64,000 nt of DNA from G963676655 sp963676655 (GCA_963676655.2 CAXXKX010000004.1:744001-808000), one strand, 5' to 3'. Counted from the stretch's first letter, positions 36,466-45,901 are shown. The notes: generated from the letters alone by a model not told the origin. Made by a program: numbers and translations.

Positions 36466-37233
36466 TTATTTTAGCTTGACCGGAGCGGAAGCTTTTTTGA
36501 CGAAAACGAGCCTTCCCCAGTAATCCTGCCCGTGATGCGCGGTGATAATCTTCGGGCTATAGTCGGCTACGCAACTGACTTCCCGGAACCGGTAATATCT
36601 GGTAAAGTTGATCCGGGTTACGAAAAAGCGCCAGACTTCTCCCGGTTTGATCTTACCGCCTTTCAAGGCCAGTTCCGAAATCGGAACGATCATTTCCGTG
36701 GTCCATTTCTTGTCTTTGTCGTGCCAGTTGTTGAGTGTGCCGTCCATTACGGACGCTACCTTGAGGCCTTTCATTACAATATCTTTATCGCCGCCGATCA
36801 TGCTGCGTCCTCCGAGGATCAGGAACGAGGTCCGGTTTCCGGCCGGAGTTGAATAAAGTTCCCAGTAAAGAGTGTCTCCTGGTTGACGAATGAACACTTC
36901 AAGCACGTCGCCGGAACGATAATGGTGCTGTTGATCCTTAAGATCGTTTTGCACCAGGTCGTCATCGTCAAGTTCGGCGCCGATATAAAGATATTTATCG
37001 TTCCAGAGGAACTTGATAATCCCGTTCTGTCTGATTTTGTTTTCGGCTATCTGCGCGTGAAAAGTGTATCCCGGCGCTGTTTTCCAGGCCGGATCGTCAA
37101 GTTTTCCGTCAAACTTTATCGGCGATTTTGTGTAGACTGCCTTTGCGACAACCTTTGTCGGCGGTTTTATTTTGGCTGTTTCGGCGGTAGCGGTTGAGAC
37201 GGCAAGGCAAACAAATAATAATCGATACAACAT
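36466..37233 (-). CDS. Secreted CBM9-like carbohydrate-binding protein
   Basis: The 255-residue protein has a signal peptide (MLYRLLFVCLAVSTATAET) and a single DOMON/CBM9-like domain: PIKFDGKLDDPAWKTAPGY, KYLYIGAELDDDDL, SGDVLEVFIRQPGD, and an ending with AHHGQDYWGRLVF. The same fold opens the glycosidase at 14834-17671. It starts 19 bases after the pseudopilin stop, so the two are co-expressed. Confidence 0.82.
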   Translation of the reverse strand: MLYRLLFVCLAVSTATAETAKIKPPTKVVAKAVYTKSPIKFDGKLDDPAWKTAPGYTFHAQIAENKIRQNGIIKFLWNDKYLYIGAELDDDDLVQNDLKDQQHHYRSGDVLEVFIRQPGDTLYWELYSTPAGNRTSFLILGGRSMIGGDKDIVMKGLKVASVMDGTLNNWHDKDKKWTTEMIVPISELALKGGKIKPGEVWRFFVTRINFTRYYRFREVSCVADYSPKIITAHHGQDYWGRLVFVKKASAPVKLK

Positions 37234-37252
37234 AAATAATTCCTGCCGCAGG

Positions 37253-37972
37253 TTACGGATAAAGATAGCGGTCTTTTCCGGTTATGTGGTCTAACGTGAT
37301 CTCATGCGAGGCTTTGGCGTTGACATGGCCGTCAACCCACAAGATATTGCATTTTGAACCGTGAACCAGAAAGCCCATTCTGACATTGTAGTTGGTTGTG
37401 TAATTGGTCCCGTTGCTTTGTCCGTCAACCGCGTCGACTGAATCCGACAAGTAAACAATTTCGGTTGGATTGCGAATCTGAGCAAGCTTCAAGCCCCATT
37501 GGGAGGAAGTATCTTTTCCAGGAGAAATCTTACTGTTTGAAGTAACAACGCCGTTCGGCATGTAACTGAAGTAACGCCAGGGATATTCTGATCCGCCGTA
37601 GGTGACATGATCCATTGACTGTGAGGGGCAGGCGTTGACATTTCTGCCTTGATAACGCCAGTTTTGAATGGCGGCGGAGGAAACGCCGCTGAGAAAATGC
37701 CCCTGAACCAGCGGAGACGCAAAATAACGCCATTCCTTGTTACGCGGCTGGCTGTCCTGGGAACACATTGTCGTTGAAAAACAAAATTCATTGTTTTCAT
37801 CCGAATAATTCATAGCCGAAAGTCCCCATTGTTTCAGGTTGTTGGTGCATTTGATCGCTCTTGCTTTGTCTCTGGCTTTGTTCAGAGCCGGGAGCAGCAT
37901 GCTGGCGAGGATTGCGATGATCGCGATCACGACCAGAAGTTCGATTAGGGTGAAAATCTGTTGACGTTTCAT
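37253..37972 (-). CDS. Pseudopilin-like secreted protein with H-X9-DG motif
   Basis: The 239-residue protein begins MKRQQIFTLIELLVVIAIIA, with prepilin cleavage before F7 and Glu in place. KARAIKCTNNLKQWG follows the helix, as in the paralogues. The C-terminal motif HGSKCNILWVDGH is exact H-X9-DG. It lies between the PL10-like lyase and the CBM9 protein, all on the minus strand with small gaps. Confidence 0.88.
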   Translation of the reverse strand: MKRQQIFTLIELLVVIAIIAILASMLLPALNKARDKARAIKCTNNLKQWGLSAMNYSDENNEFCFSTTMCSQDSQPRNKEWRYFASPLVQGHFLSGVSSAAIQNWRYQGRNVNACPSQSMDHVTYGGSEYPWRYFSYMPNGVVTSNSKISPGKDTSSQWGLKLAQIRNPTEIVYLSDSVDAVDGQSNGTNYTTNYNVRMGFLVHGSKCNILWVDGHVNAKASHEITLDHITGKDRYLYP

Positions 37973-38046
37973 GGGAAACTCCTTTCCGTTGTTTTGCTTT
38001 TTGAAAATGGTTCTGTTCTACTGTATATAATTTAAAAATTCATTTA

Positions 38047-40257
38047 TCACCATGGGATATTATACCATCCTTCCGGCACGGCGAAATTTTTCAGCGCACC
38101 GGGCCCGTAGCCGTATATTCCCCCGCGATGTTTGAGCGGCAGTTCGCCGCGCTTAGTGCGCATGACATCGATGTATCTCAACTGCATCAGCAGTCTGCCC
38201 TGTCCCGGAATAAATGCCGCTCCGACCGACTTGACGCTGCCGGAATAGCATGGATAGACCCAGACGCCGGCTTCGTTTTGGGATGTGGTTGCCATTTTGG
38301 CGAGACCGGCGGTTTCCTTGTACATTCCCGGCAAGTCGGATTTGCTGAGTTGTTTCTGCTTGATCGGATAAACCGCCCGTTTGAGAATTGATGGAAAACT
38401 GATGAGTGATTTGTCAGGTTTAGGGATTTTTCCACGACTTAATGCCGCAAAGGCTTTGAGCTGTGCGGGGTCGTCGAGAAAATATATTTTACTCATACTG
38501 GCGGCGATAGGCCTGCCGGTTTTATGGTCATGGTACCGATACATGATATTGTTCGGGAATGTCTTCTTGAGCCACGCAAGGGTTTCAACCATAGCGTCGC
38601 GATAGCGTTTGTCGCCGGAGAGACGGTAAAGTTCAGCCATTGCGTTGAGCCCGTGTTTGGTACTTTCCCAGGAAAGGGCAGGGGGTTCGAAGTTTCTGGC
38701 CCAGGTTGGCTTTAGGGTGTTGTCGTATTGATCGGCCCAACCGCGGACCGGACCTTTCAACTGGGCTTTCAGCAGCCATTCGCCGGCGCGTTTAATCGCA
38801 TCGATATATTTGCGGTCATGGGTGAAATGATACATCAGTACCATAACGTCGATGGCGTCGTTCATCGCCATATCGTTGATCTCACCGCCCTGCGGCAGGC
38901 CGCGGCAGGTTTCACCACGTTTATTTTTCGGATTATAGTGGTGCGACCAGCTGCCGTCCGGATTCTGGGCTTTTAGATAGAAGTTACCGGTTTTAATCAT
39001 TGCGTCAAAATATTTTTTCTCACCGGTAATCCGGTAAAGATAACCCAGCAGATAGAGCGGGTGGCTTTGGCAGCTATCTTGTAGTTTGTATTCATCCTTG
39101 ATCGAACCGCCTTCAATTTTATTGAGTTTGACGCGATAGAGATAGAGCCAGGCTCCTTCCGGGCTTTGTGCCGCCACGTAAAAATCTCCGCATTTTTTCG
39201 CCATATCCAGACAGTGATAATCATTGAGCAGTTCATAGCCGTAGATCAGCTGGGTTGCGACATAAGCGGAGCCGCGTGATTTGTCATTGCTGATTATGTC
39301 ATCGTATTGAATAAGCTGTCTGCCCTGAGCTTCGCATCCCAGCAGTGTCGGCCAGGTGTAGAGATTCTGCCAGCCGCCGCCGAGTCGCTGAAGTTTTGAC
39401 ATGGTGTGAAAATATTTGCGAACGCCCTCTTCAGTCTTGACCAGCAATTCATTCGCCGGTTTATTCTGCTTAAATGCCAGAACCTTATCCAGCGGGTAGT
39501 TGTATATTTGCAGTTCATCAAAGTATATTCCCGGAACCGACAACCCGTCCGGATTGTTATTTACTCTGATCGCGCCTCCAACCAGAAATACCAGGAACTC
39601 CCGTTTGTCCTTGTCCGGGAACTTGATTTTTGCCGCTACGCCCTTGCCGTCAAGAGAGATAAACGCTTCACCTTTTTTGGCATCCCAACCTGCAGTCACG
39701 GTATACCATTTATCGGTCGAAAGATTGTCGCCGATTTTCATCGTGACATCCGCCATTCGCCGGAAATCCCCATCCGGATCGGCCTTTGCCCTTTTTGTAT
39801 CGTAGAGATATTTAAGATTGCGCAAGGCCAGCATAAGCCGGTCTTTGCGTTTTACAATATCGATACTGTAGCTTTGCCGGAGAATCGAAAACAGAGTCAT
39901 TGATTCATTGCGGTTCCAGACTTTTCCTTTTACTTTGAAGCGGATGACCGCGCATTCCGGATTAATATTATTTTCTCCCCGGAAATGCAGGTAACCGCCG
40001 ATTTCATCAATTTTAATTCCTTTACCGACGGCACCAGGAACGCCGGCTTTGACTCCGAAACCACCTGCCAGTGGAGACGATAAAGCCTGATCCGCGTTCA
40101 GTGAATTACCGTTCCATGACGCGGAAAAAGCGGAAAAACGTTCCGCCGCGGCGGGAGCGTTCCAGAATTTTTCCGGCAGATTTATTTCTTTTCCAACTGA
40201 AACCGTTGAAGTTGCGGTTGCAATCGAGAGCAGGGCGAATGACAATTCTTTCTTCAT
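38047..40257 (-). CDS. Secreted LamG-PL10-like pectate lyase
   Basis: The protein starts at MKKELSFALLSIATATSTVS, a signal peptide. A start three residues earlier is equally possible, and the frame is open to 40365. Residues about 30-270 form a LamG-like beta-sandwich. Residues about 300-600 form an alpha/alpha toroid: GGWQNLYTWP, NPDGSWSHHYN, and RGWADQYDNTLKPTWARNFEPPALSWES-type spacing, which closely follows the WxxQHD...RPxxARxFExPSLxxxES pattern of PL10 pectate lyases. It is the first structural gene after the regulator. Pectate cleavage is the best family-based guess. Confidence 0.75.
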   Translation of the reverse strand: MKKELSFALLSIATATSTVSVGKEINLPEKFWNAPAAAERFSAFSASWNGNSLNADQALSSPLAGGFGVKAGVPGAVGKGIKIDEIGGYLHFRGENNINPECAVIRFKVKGKVWNRNESMTLFSILRQSYSIDIVKRKDRLMLALRNLKYLYDTKRAKADPDGDFRRMADVTMKIGDNLSTDKWYTVTAGWDAKKGEAFISLDGKGVAAKIKFPDKDKREFLVFLVGGAIRVNNNPDGLSVPGIYFDELQIYNYPLDKVLAFKQNKPANELLVKTEEGVRKYFHTMSKLQRLGGGWQNLYTWPTLLGCEAQGRQLIQYDDIISNDKSRGSAYVATQLIYGYELLNDYHCLDMAKKCGDFYVAAQSPEGAWLYLYRVKLNKIEGGSIKDEYKLQDSCQSHPLYLLGYLYRITGEKKYFDAMIKTGNFYLKAQNPDGSWSHHYNPKNKRGETCRGLPQGGEINDMAMNDAIDVMVLMYHFTHDRKYIDAIKRAGEWLLKAQLKGPVRGWADQYDNTLKPTWARNFEPPALSWESTKHGLNAMAELYRLSGDKRYRDAMVETLAWLKKTFPNNIMYRYHDHKTGRPIAASMSKIYFLDDPAQLKAFAALSRGKIPKPDKSLISFPSILKRAVYPIKQKQLSKSDLPGMYKETAGLAKMATTSQNEAGVWVYPCYSGSVKSVGAAFIPGQGRLLMQLRYIDVMRTKRGELPLKHRGGIYGYGPGALKNFAVPEGWYNIPW

Positions 40258-40279
40258 CTGAAACATAACCTTTACTTTA

Positions 40280-41632
40280 TTATGCAGCGTTAATACTGTT
40301 ATTTCTGATTTTGATAAAAGTCCTGACAGCGGAGCCCAGTTCCGAGGTGAATTTGTCGATATCATTTCCGTTGTCCCAGATCTGGTTGATACCGTCCATT
40401 ATCAGGTTCATGATTTCCACCGAATCAATATTGTACTGAGCCGACATTCGCGGGATTTGCTCGATAAAAAACCAGTCGGCGGGATTTTCTTTTTTGATGC
40501 ATTTATAGGCGGATGATTTACGGATGGGGATACCGTAATTCTGTGAGCCGATGAAGTTTTGAACTTCCTCGGATAACATGATTTTTAAGAATTTTTCAGC
40601 CATTTTCAGGTTGGCGCAGGTTTTCCGTACGCAGATCAAATCGGAGGCCTGAGTCGTCAGGTTTGAACCATTCTCAAACATCGGCATATTGACCGTGCCC
40701 CAGTTGGTTAACCCTTCGCGTTTGATATATAAAAGATCCTGTCGCGGTGACAGCATCAAAGCCTTTTTGCCCCGGGCGAATTTTATCCGGTAACTATCTT
40801 CTTCAGGGTCGCAGCAGGTATTTAATAGCTGATGCAGTTCCTTGAACCGGTAAAGTCCGCGCCTGGTATCAGGGTGGTCGATTTTGACCGGATCTTCCTT
40901 GTCGGATAAATCAAACAGACAGCCGCCCGACCGGAAGATGAAGTTCATCCATTGGTGCTTGTCCATGTTCCAGTTGAAGATATCTTCCGGCTTCATGATT
41001 TTTTTCAATTTCTTGATAGAGTCAATAAAGTCCGGCCATTGCCAGTCGCGTCGCGGTTCCGGGCAACCGGCTTTTTCCAGCAGTTCTCGATTATAAAAGA
41101 GAATACGGGGGGAAAAGATGAACGGAATTCCCGGCAGAGTGCCGTCGCTGTTGTAATAGCTGGCAAACGCTTCCATAAAAAAATCTGATTTATCGGGAAA
41201 ACAACGGTCAAAGAGGTCATTCATATCGATGTACTGGTCGCGCCAGGCTTGTAACGCCAGGGTCGGCCTCAATTCCAGCATTCCGGAGTTGAACCCGGAG
41301 CAGAAGTATAATTTCGGCAGTTTTTCTCCCACCATCTTTTCCAGTTCTTGAAGCCAGGGCAGCCGGGAATTATTAGGTCTGAAATTATGCTGCAAAATGC
41401 AGTCCTGCCATTGCGGGGAGACAAAAGACCCTTTTCGCGGGTAGGTTTCAAGCACTCCTTCATTTACTAAAGTTTCGATCGCGTTCTGGACTGTCAATAG
41501 TGAAACTCCTACTGTTTCAGCTATTTCCCGGGCTCCGGGAAGCTTCTCGGATGCCTTGAGTTCGCCGGAATCAATCCGGTCCAGCAACCAGTGTCTGACG
41601 CTGGTCTGTCGATCTTTTTTCACTGTTTTCAT
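40280..41632 (-). CDS. GntR winged-helix fused to ABC solute-binding-protein domain
   Basis: Residues about 1-75 of this 450-residue protein are a GntR DNA-binding domain (LPGAREIAETVGVSLLTVQN, GVLETYPRKGSFVSP). The rest matches family 1 extracellular solute-binding proteins, normally periplasmic partners of sugar ABC importers: LPKLYFCSG, PGIPFIFSPRILFYNRELLEKAG, KLKKIMKPEDIFNWN, and a C-terminal MAEKFLKIMLSEEVQ. No signal peptide is present, so it is a cytoplasmic one-component sugar sensor. It heads the lyase-pseudopilin-CBM operon. Two matching operators flank its own promoter. Confidence 0.85.
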   Translation of the reverse strand: MKTVKKDRQTSVRHWLLDRIDSGELKASEKLPGAREIAETVGVSLLTVQNAIETLVNEGVLETYPRKGSFVSPQWQDCILQHNFRPNNSRLPWLQELEKMVGEKLPKLYFCSGFNSGMLELRPTLALQAWRDQYIDMNDLFDRCFPDKSDFFMEAFASYYNSDGTLPGIPFIFSPRILFYNRELLEKAGCPEPRRDWQWPDFIDSIKKLKKIMKPEDIFNWNMDKHQWMNFIFRSGGCLFDLSDKEDPVKIDHPDTRRGLYRFKELHQLLNTCCDPEEDSYRIKFARGKKALMLSPRQDLLYIKREGLTNWGTVNMPMFENGSNLTTQASDLICVRKTCANLKMAEKFLKIMLSEEVQNFIGSQNYGIPIRKSSAYKCIKKENPADWFFIEQIPRMSAQYNIDSVEIMNLIMDGINQIWDNGNDIDKFTSELGSAVRTFIKIRNNSINAA

Positions 41633-41656
41633 ATCTGATCCGTATTCGTTGAAAAT

Positions 41657-41669
41657 CTGACTTAGTCAG
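41657..41669. promoter_or_regulatory. Operator 1 for the GntR-SBP regulator (CTGACTTAGTCAG)
   Basis: A 13-bp palindrome with core TGACTTAGTCA lies just downstream of the -10 box on the minus strand, 25 bases before the regulator start codon. A second copy, CTGACTAAGTCAA, is at 41693-41705 over the -35 box. The pair surrounds the promoter, as expected for autorepression. Confidence 0.75.
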
Positions 41670-41676
41670 TAATTTA

Positions 41677-41705
41677 ATTATACATTATCAATCTGACTAA
41701 GTCAA
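41677..41705 (-). promoter_or_regulatory. Consensus sigma-70 promoter with second operator
   Basis: On the minus strand the sequence reads TTGACT (41700-41705), a 17-base spacer, and TATAAT (41677-41682). The -35 box lies inside operator copy 2 (CTGACTAAGTCAA, 41693-41705). It drives the regulator gene and probably the whole carbohydrate locus to 34147. Confidence 0.85.
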
Positions 41706-41756
41706 CACCTTGTAGCAAAAAAAGAGTGGTTTTTATGTGAGGGCTCGGACAAAAGT

Positions 41757-41870
41757 CGAAGTTTTTCATTGTATGGGACTATTGGGACTGATGGGACTTT
41801 TGAATTTTACCTTAAATCTTAACCGTCCCAAACCTCTCAAGCGTCCCATTTTTCAAGTAACGCTGTTTTT
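41757..41870. repeat. 114-bp GGGAC/GTCCC dispersed element, copy 1
   Basis: The element starts CGAAGTTTTTCATTG and carries three GGGAC units spaced ten bases apart (GGGACTATTGGGACTGATGG). After about 30 bases two GTCCC units follow in inverted orientation. A near-identical frame recurs at 62769-62881 with divergent loop sequence. It could fold into a long hairpin. It is intergenic and non-coding. It may be a MITE-like or REP-like element. Confidence 0.75.
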
Positions 41871-41957
41871 GCGATCTCGTTTAATGAGACAGGCCTTTTG
41901 TGGATGCTTAAAAAATATCCACAGAAACAGTAAGTCGTGCAGGTGTCGCAGATTTTG

Positions 41958-42935
41958 TCACAGACTTGTTACCGACTCAAATTTTCCCGTTTCGGTCGAT
42001 TTATATCCAGCTTCCGCTACTGCCGAGGCATGCAGGGCATCCGCAACTGATACCGGAGAAGTGTTCCCGTCCTGCATCGCTTTGATAAAAGCCGCCGACA
42101 TATCAGCGAAACGCGCATTTTCCGGAACCTTGACTGTTTCGTCTTCTTTTCCGGCTCGCTTTACTATATATTCAAAGTTTCCAGGGTAAAAAAGAATTGT
42201 TCCGTCGGTCCCGTAATATTCGACTGAGGCTCCCATCAAAGTTTCCGAAGAAAATTGCAGACAGCCTGTAACGTTTCCCGCTGTTTTAAGCAGTATGCAA
42301 CTGTTAATATCAACTTTATCCATGGTTTGATCGTTAAATGCCGCCGCCTGAGTGAATTTGTCTTCCAGGGTCCAGGCCAGCATATCAAAGAAATGAACTC
42401 CGTTATCGAGCATGCAGCCGCGTACTGCCGTTTCACGGTTTTCAAACCAGGTGGGCCGCTTTCCGCTTGAAGGTCCACCGCAAATCGCCCTGAATTGCCG
42501 TATGGCACCGATTTCTCCGGCCAGGACCGCTTTTTTGATGGACAAAACAGTCGAATCATAACGCCAGGCCAGGCCGGTGAAAAGGATTTTCTCATATTGA
42601 TCTGCAAGATTTTTTATTTTTTCAGCTTCTTCGTTTGTTGGAACGAGTGGCTTTTCACAAAAAATGTGAACATTTGCCTGCATGGCTGTTTTAATATTTT
42701 CATAATGCAGAGCAATCGGCGTGGTCAGGTAAACCGCGTCGGGCTTTTCTTTTTCAAGTAGTTCATCAAGTGAAGAATACCCGGTTAAGCCGAAAGTTGA
42801 GCAGACTTCCTTTCTGCACGATTCAACGGGATCGGCTACTCCGCAGATTGCAACTTCTGTTATATCCTTTAATATGTTTAGATGCCTTTGTCCCATTCTG
42901 CCTGCGCCGATCATACCGATTTTAATCTTGTTCAT
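41958..42935 (-). CDS. Gfo/Idh/MocA-family oxidoreductase (third of three)
   Basis: The 325-residue protein has the NAD-binding motif GMIGAGRMGQRH at the N-terminus and the family EKP motif in HIFCEKPLVPTNEEAEK. GCMLDNGVHFFDML corresponds to the substrate-binding histidine region. These enzymes oxidise or reduce sugars, inositols and sugar acids with NAD(P). It lies 21 bases after the second paralogue in the operon headed by the LacI regulator. Confidence 0.88.
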   Translation of the reverse strand: MNKIKIGMIGAGRMGQRHLNILKDITEVAICGVADPVESCRKEVCSTFGLTGYSSLDELLEKEKPDAVYLTTPIALHYENIKTAMQANVHIFCEKPLVPTNEEAEKIKNLADQYEKILFTGLAWRYDSTVLSIKKAVLAGEIGAIRQFRAICGGPSSGKRPTWFENRETAVRGCMLDNGVHFFDMLAWTLEDKFTQAAAFNDQTMDKVDINSCILLKTAGNVTGCLQFSSETLMGASVEYYGTDGTILFYPGNFEYIVKRAGKEDETVKVPENARFADMSAAFIKAMQDGNTSPVSVADALHASAVAEAGYKSTETGKFESVTSL

Positions 42936-42956
42936 CCTGCTGCCTCCATAAATATT

Positions 42957-43841
42957 TTATTTGCATATTTCTTCAAGGATCAAACTTGCATCGAGCAGTT
43001 CCTGGTCAGAAATAACCGGTCTGGCGCCTTGAGCAATCTTGGCCACTTCCTGAGCCGCTCTTCTAAACGCCGCGCACCTGTCCCCGCCTTGCACAAGGAT
43101 TGACTGGCCATTAATGGCGTAGTCAATTCTAACAACTCCGGCTTGAGCATGTTCGCCAGCTGAAAGAATGATTTTTGTATTATTATCATTAATGATCAAG
43201 GCCAGAAGTTGGTCCGCGTCTTTGCTGATCAGTTCAATATGCCTGACTCTCCCCGGGAAGCATACCTGCATAGGGGTGATAATGTGAATTCCGTACATTG
43301 CAAAAATCTCCGGCTTCATGTTGTATGAGATCAACGCAACTCCGCCCTGATCCGTGTTTTGAAATATGTCGAATTCCGCACAAAACCCCATTTGCGACCA
43401 GCCGGATACCAATAGATTGTTGTCTTTGGCCAGCCCGATTAATTCCCTGGTGACTTCGAGCTTATCGGACAGCAGTTTATCCGCGAAAACATGTTTTCCT
43501 GCTTTCAGGGCTTTTCGTATCAGATTTGTCCGGGAGTCAATTTGTTCATCCATGACCATAATCAGATCACAGGCGTCAATGGTTTCTTCAACCGTTTTGG
43601 TTACTTTCAGGCCAAAAGTCCCGGCCATGTCTTCAGGAACATTTTCCGGACCGCCGCTTATATGGGTGACAGACGCTCCGCCCAGCGGTACTGTATCCGG
43701 ATTTTTTTTCATCAAATCCAACTGCCATTGAGGAACGGCTTGTCCATTATTTTCCGCGAATTGCAGGTTGAACCGGTTGAGGTGCATGCCATAACCGTAT
43801 GAATGAATTATCCGGGTGCCGATGATACCGATTTTTTTCAT
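42957..43841 (-). CDS. Gfo/Idh/MocA-like protein lacking the EKP motif
   Basis: The 294-residue protein has a Rossmann start (KKIGIIGTRIIHSYGY, with the usual GxGxxG altered) and the family's core, but the EKP lysine region reads HVFADKLLSD. Lysine is kept while Glu and Pro are lost. It is about 40 residues shorter than the neighbours. It may act on a different substrate or serve as a partner subunit. It is placed between two regular paralogues, 18 and 21 bases apart from them. Confidence 0.75.
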   Translation of the reverse strand: MKKIGIIGTRIIHSYGYGMHLNRFNLQFAENNGQAVPQWQLDLMKKNPDTVPLGGASVTHISGGPENVPEDMAGTFGLKVTKTVEETIDACDLIMVMDEQIDSRTNLIRKALKAGKHVFADKLLSDKLEVTRELIGLAKDNNLLVSGWSQMGFCAEFDIFQNTDQGGVALISYNMKPEIFAMYGIHIITPMQVCFPGRVRHIELISKDADQLLALIINDNNTKIILSAGEHAQAGVVRIDYAINGQSILVQGGDRCAAFRRAAQEVAKIAQGARPVISDQELLDASLILEEICK

Positions 43842-43859
43842 AGTCTCGTGCCCTTCTGA

Positions 43860-44858
43860 TTAATTTATATGAACAATTCGCCTCGCAGTGACTGATTCTT
43901 CAGCCGCCAGACTCAAATGCAGAGTTTGAATCGCGTTGTTTATGTTATTTAAAGGAAGTTTACCGGAGTGAATGCAGTGTATGAACTCTCTGAATTGTCG
44001 ACGGCAGCCCGGATGCATTCCTTCGGTTTTTTCCAGTGAACAATTGAGTTCAACCTTTTCGCCATTGCCGTCACGTCGGAAAATCTGCAGGTTTTCATTC
44101 TTAATTTTGATGATGCCCTTATCGCCGACAAGTTCAAAAATATTTTCTCCGCCATGTTCGCAAAACAGGCACATTGTCAATGATGCTCTTATCCCGTTTT
44201 TATATTCCACCGTGACAAAACAATTATCGATCAGTGGACTGTCCCGGTTGACATCGTTTGCTCCAGAAGCGAAGACCTTGCTTGGAATGGTTTCCGCGAA
44301 CCAGTTGAACAAGTCAAAAAAGTGTGAATTTTTTTCAAGCATTACGCCGCCGGTTTTTCCGGTTTGACGCCAGCCGGACAGCAGTGGTTTGCGAAATTCG
44401 CTGTAGCGGATCATTTTGATATTTCCTATCACGCCGGCTTTGACTTTTTCTTTCGCAGTTTCATAAGCTTTGGCGTGGCGCAGTTCGTGTCCGACTTGCA
44501 GGATAGTTCGGGCTTTTTGGTGTGCCTGCCTGATTTTGGTTGCTTCTTTTAAGGATATTCCAAGCGGTTTTTCACAAAAAACGTGCTTGCCGCATTCCAG
44601 GGCTTTAACAGTTTGTTCGCAGTGGAGCCAGTTAGGGGACGCGATAATTATTGCATCGGTCCGGCTGTTGTGCAGCATCTCATCAAAATCACTAAATTTT
44701 TCTGCATTTGGAACCATGTTCCCCGCGGCTTCAAGGTTTTCAAGGTTTACATCGTTAATTGCAGTAATCTCAACGGTTTCAATATCCAGCAGATTAGGTA
44801 TGTGTCCAATCCGGGTAATCTGTCCGCAGCCGGTAATGCCTACTCTGATTTTATTCAT
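43860..44858 (-). CDS. Gfo/Idh/MocA-family oxidoreductase (first of three)
   Basis: The 332-residue protein has GITGCGQITRIGHIPNL, IIIASPNWLHCEQTVKALE and the EKP motif in HVFCEKPLGISLKEA. LLSGWRQTGKTGGVMLEKNSHFFDLF holds the catalytic-site histidine segment. It overlaps the LacI gene by four bases (ATGA), so its expression is tied to the regulator. The set of three dehydrogenases fits stepwise oxidation, epimerisation or reduction of one sugar. Confidence 0.88.
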   Translation of the reverse strand: MNKIRVGITGCGQITRIGHIPNLLDIETVEITAINDVNLENLEAAGNMVPNAEKFSDFDEMLHNSRTDAIIIASPNWLHCEQTVKALECGKHVFCEKPLGISLKEATKIRQAHQKARTILQVGHELRHAKAYETAKEKVKAGVIGNIKMIRYSEFRKPLLSGWRQTGKTGGVMLEKNSHFFDLFNWFAETIPSKVFASGANDVNRDSPLIDNCFVTVEYKNGIRASLTMCLFCEHGGENIFELVGDKGIIKIKNENLQIFRRDGNGEKVELNCSLEKTEGMHPGCRRQFREFIHCIHSGKLPLNNINNAIQTLHLSLAAEESVTARRIVHIN

Positions 44859-45901
44859 ATTCCCTCTCTTTTTTGTTTCCCAATGGTGGATTCTCTGATG
44901 ATGAGTTCCGGTTCAAGAATGATTTTTTCAGGAGAAAAATGTGAATTTTGATTTTCTATCCGGTCAATTAAAAGCTCGCATAAAGTTTTGCCCATTTCAT
45001 ATTTTGCCGGCTCGACTGTTGTCAGAGGCACTGGGGCAAAGGGACTTAACGCCTTCATGTTGTCGAACCCGGCTACTGCCATATCTTCAGGAATTTTAAT
45101 TCCGGCTTCAGTTAAGACTTTCATCGCGCCTATGGCCATAAGGTCGGTTACCGCGAAAACCGCGGTTACGTCATTTTTAAGGTTGAGAATTTTTCTCATT
45201 GCCCGGCATCCACCTTCAACAGTAGGGGTATCCGACTCAACAAGCGATGGACGATACGGAATATTGTATCGTGCAAGCACATCTTGGTAGGTCGACTCTT
45301 TTGCCGCTTCATAATTTCCGATTGCATTTGCGGTAATAAACGCAATATTCCTGTGTTTGAGTTGGATCAGGTGTTCCAGGACCAGACTTGCTCCTTTTCC
45401 GGCGTTGTATAATACCACATCAATGTCAAAATCATTAAGGTCCGGAGCTGAACCGATTATTTTTATCCCTTTATCCCGAATTGTTTTTAGCTTTTCCAGA
45501 CATCTTTCCCCATAGGCTGGTCGCCACATATCCATTATGATTCCGTCAACCTGTAATTCCAATAGCAGTTCAAAATGATCCAGCAGTTTTTTTTCGGTCC
45601 CATCCGAGTTGCAGGTAATTATTTTATACCCCTTTCGGGATGCGGTTTCTTCGATACTGGAACAGCATTCAGGAAAATAGGAGATTCCCTTTATCATGGA
45701 AGAAATGAGACCGATTGTTTTGCTTTTGCCAGATACTAACTTTCTGGCAAGACCGTTTGGCACATAACCTAGCTGTTTTGCGACGGATTTAACCCGCAAT
45801 TTGGTATTTTCATTTATTTCACTGCTGTCACTAAGGGCCATTGACGCGGTTGAAACGGCCACGCCCGAAATTTTTGCAACTTCTTTAATCCCGACTCTCA
45901 T
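44855..45901 (-). CDS. LacI-family regulator
   Basis: The 348-residue protein has the LacI headpiece (IKEVAKISGVAVSTASMALSD, then KLRVKSVAKQLGYVPNGLARKL) and a periplasmic-binding sensor domain with IGLISSMIKGISYFPECC, DVTAVFAVTDLMAIGAMKVL and MAVAGFDNM. It lies ahead of three Gfo/Idh/MocA oxidoreductases and probably senses their substrate. A perfect palindrome CTGAAACGTTTCAG lies 67 bases upstream. Confidence 0.92.
   Translation of the reverse strand: MRVGIKEVAKISGVAVSTASMALSDSSEINENTKLRVKSVAKQLGYVPNGLARKLVSGKSKTIGLISSMIKGISYFPECCSSIEETASRKGYKIITCNSDGTEKKLLDHFELLLELQVDGIIMDMWRPAYGERCLEKLKTIRDKGIKIIGSAPDLNDFDIDVVLYNAGKGASLVLEHLIQLKHRNIAFITANAIGNYEAAKESTYQDVLARYNIPYRPSLVESDTPTVEGGCRAMRKILNLKNDVTAVFAVTDLMAIGAMKVLTEAGIKIPEDMAVAGFDNMKALSPFAPVPLTTVEPAKYEMGKTLCELLIDRIENQNSHFSPEKIILEPELIIRESTIGKQKREGI

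Noticed and set aside
41757..41870. Possible CRISPR-like repeat array (GGGAC units)
   Set aside because: Units are only five bases with ten-base period and there are three, with an inverted partner. No cas genes are present.
41899..41923. TGTGGAT/ATCCACA hairpin as the terminator of the Gfo/Idh operon
   Set aside because: The stem is perfect over seven pairs, but no T-run follows on the minus strand. It could be a weak structure only.
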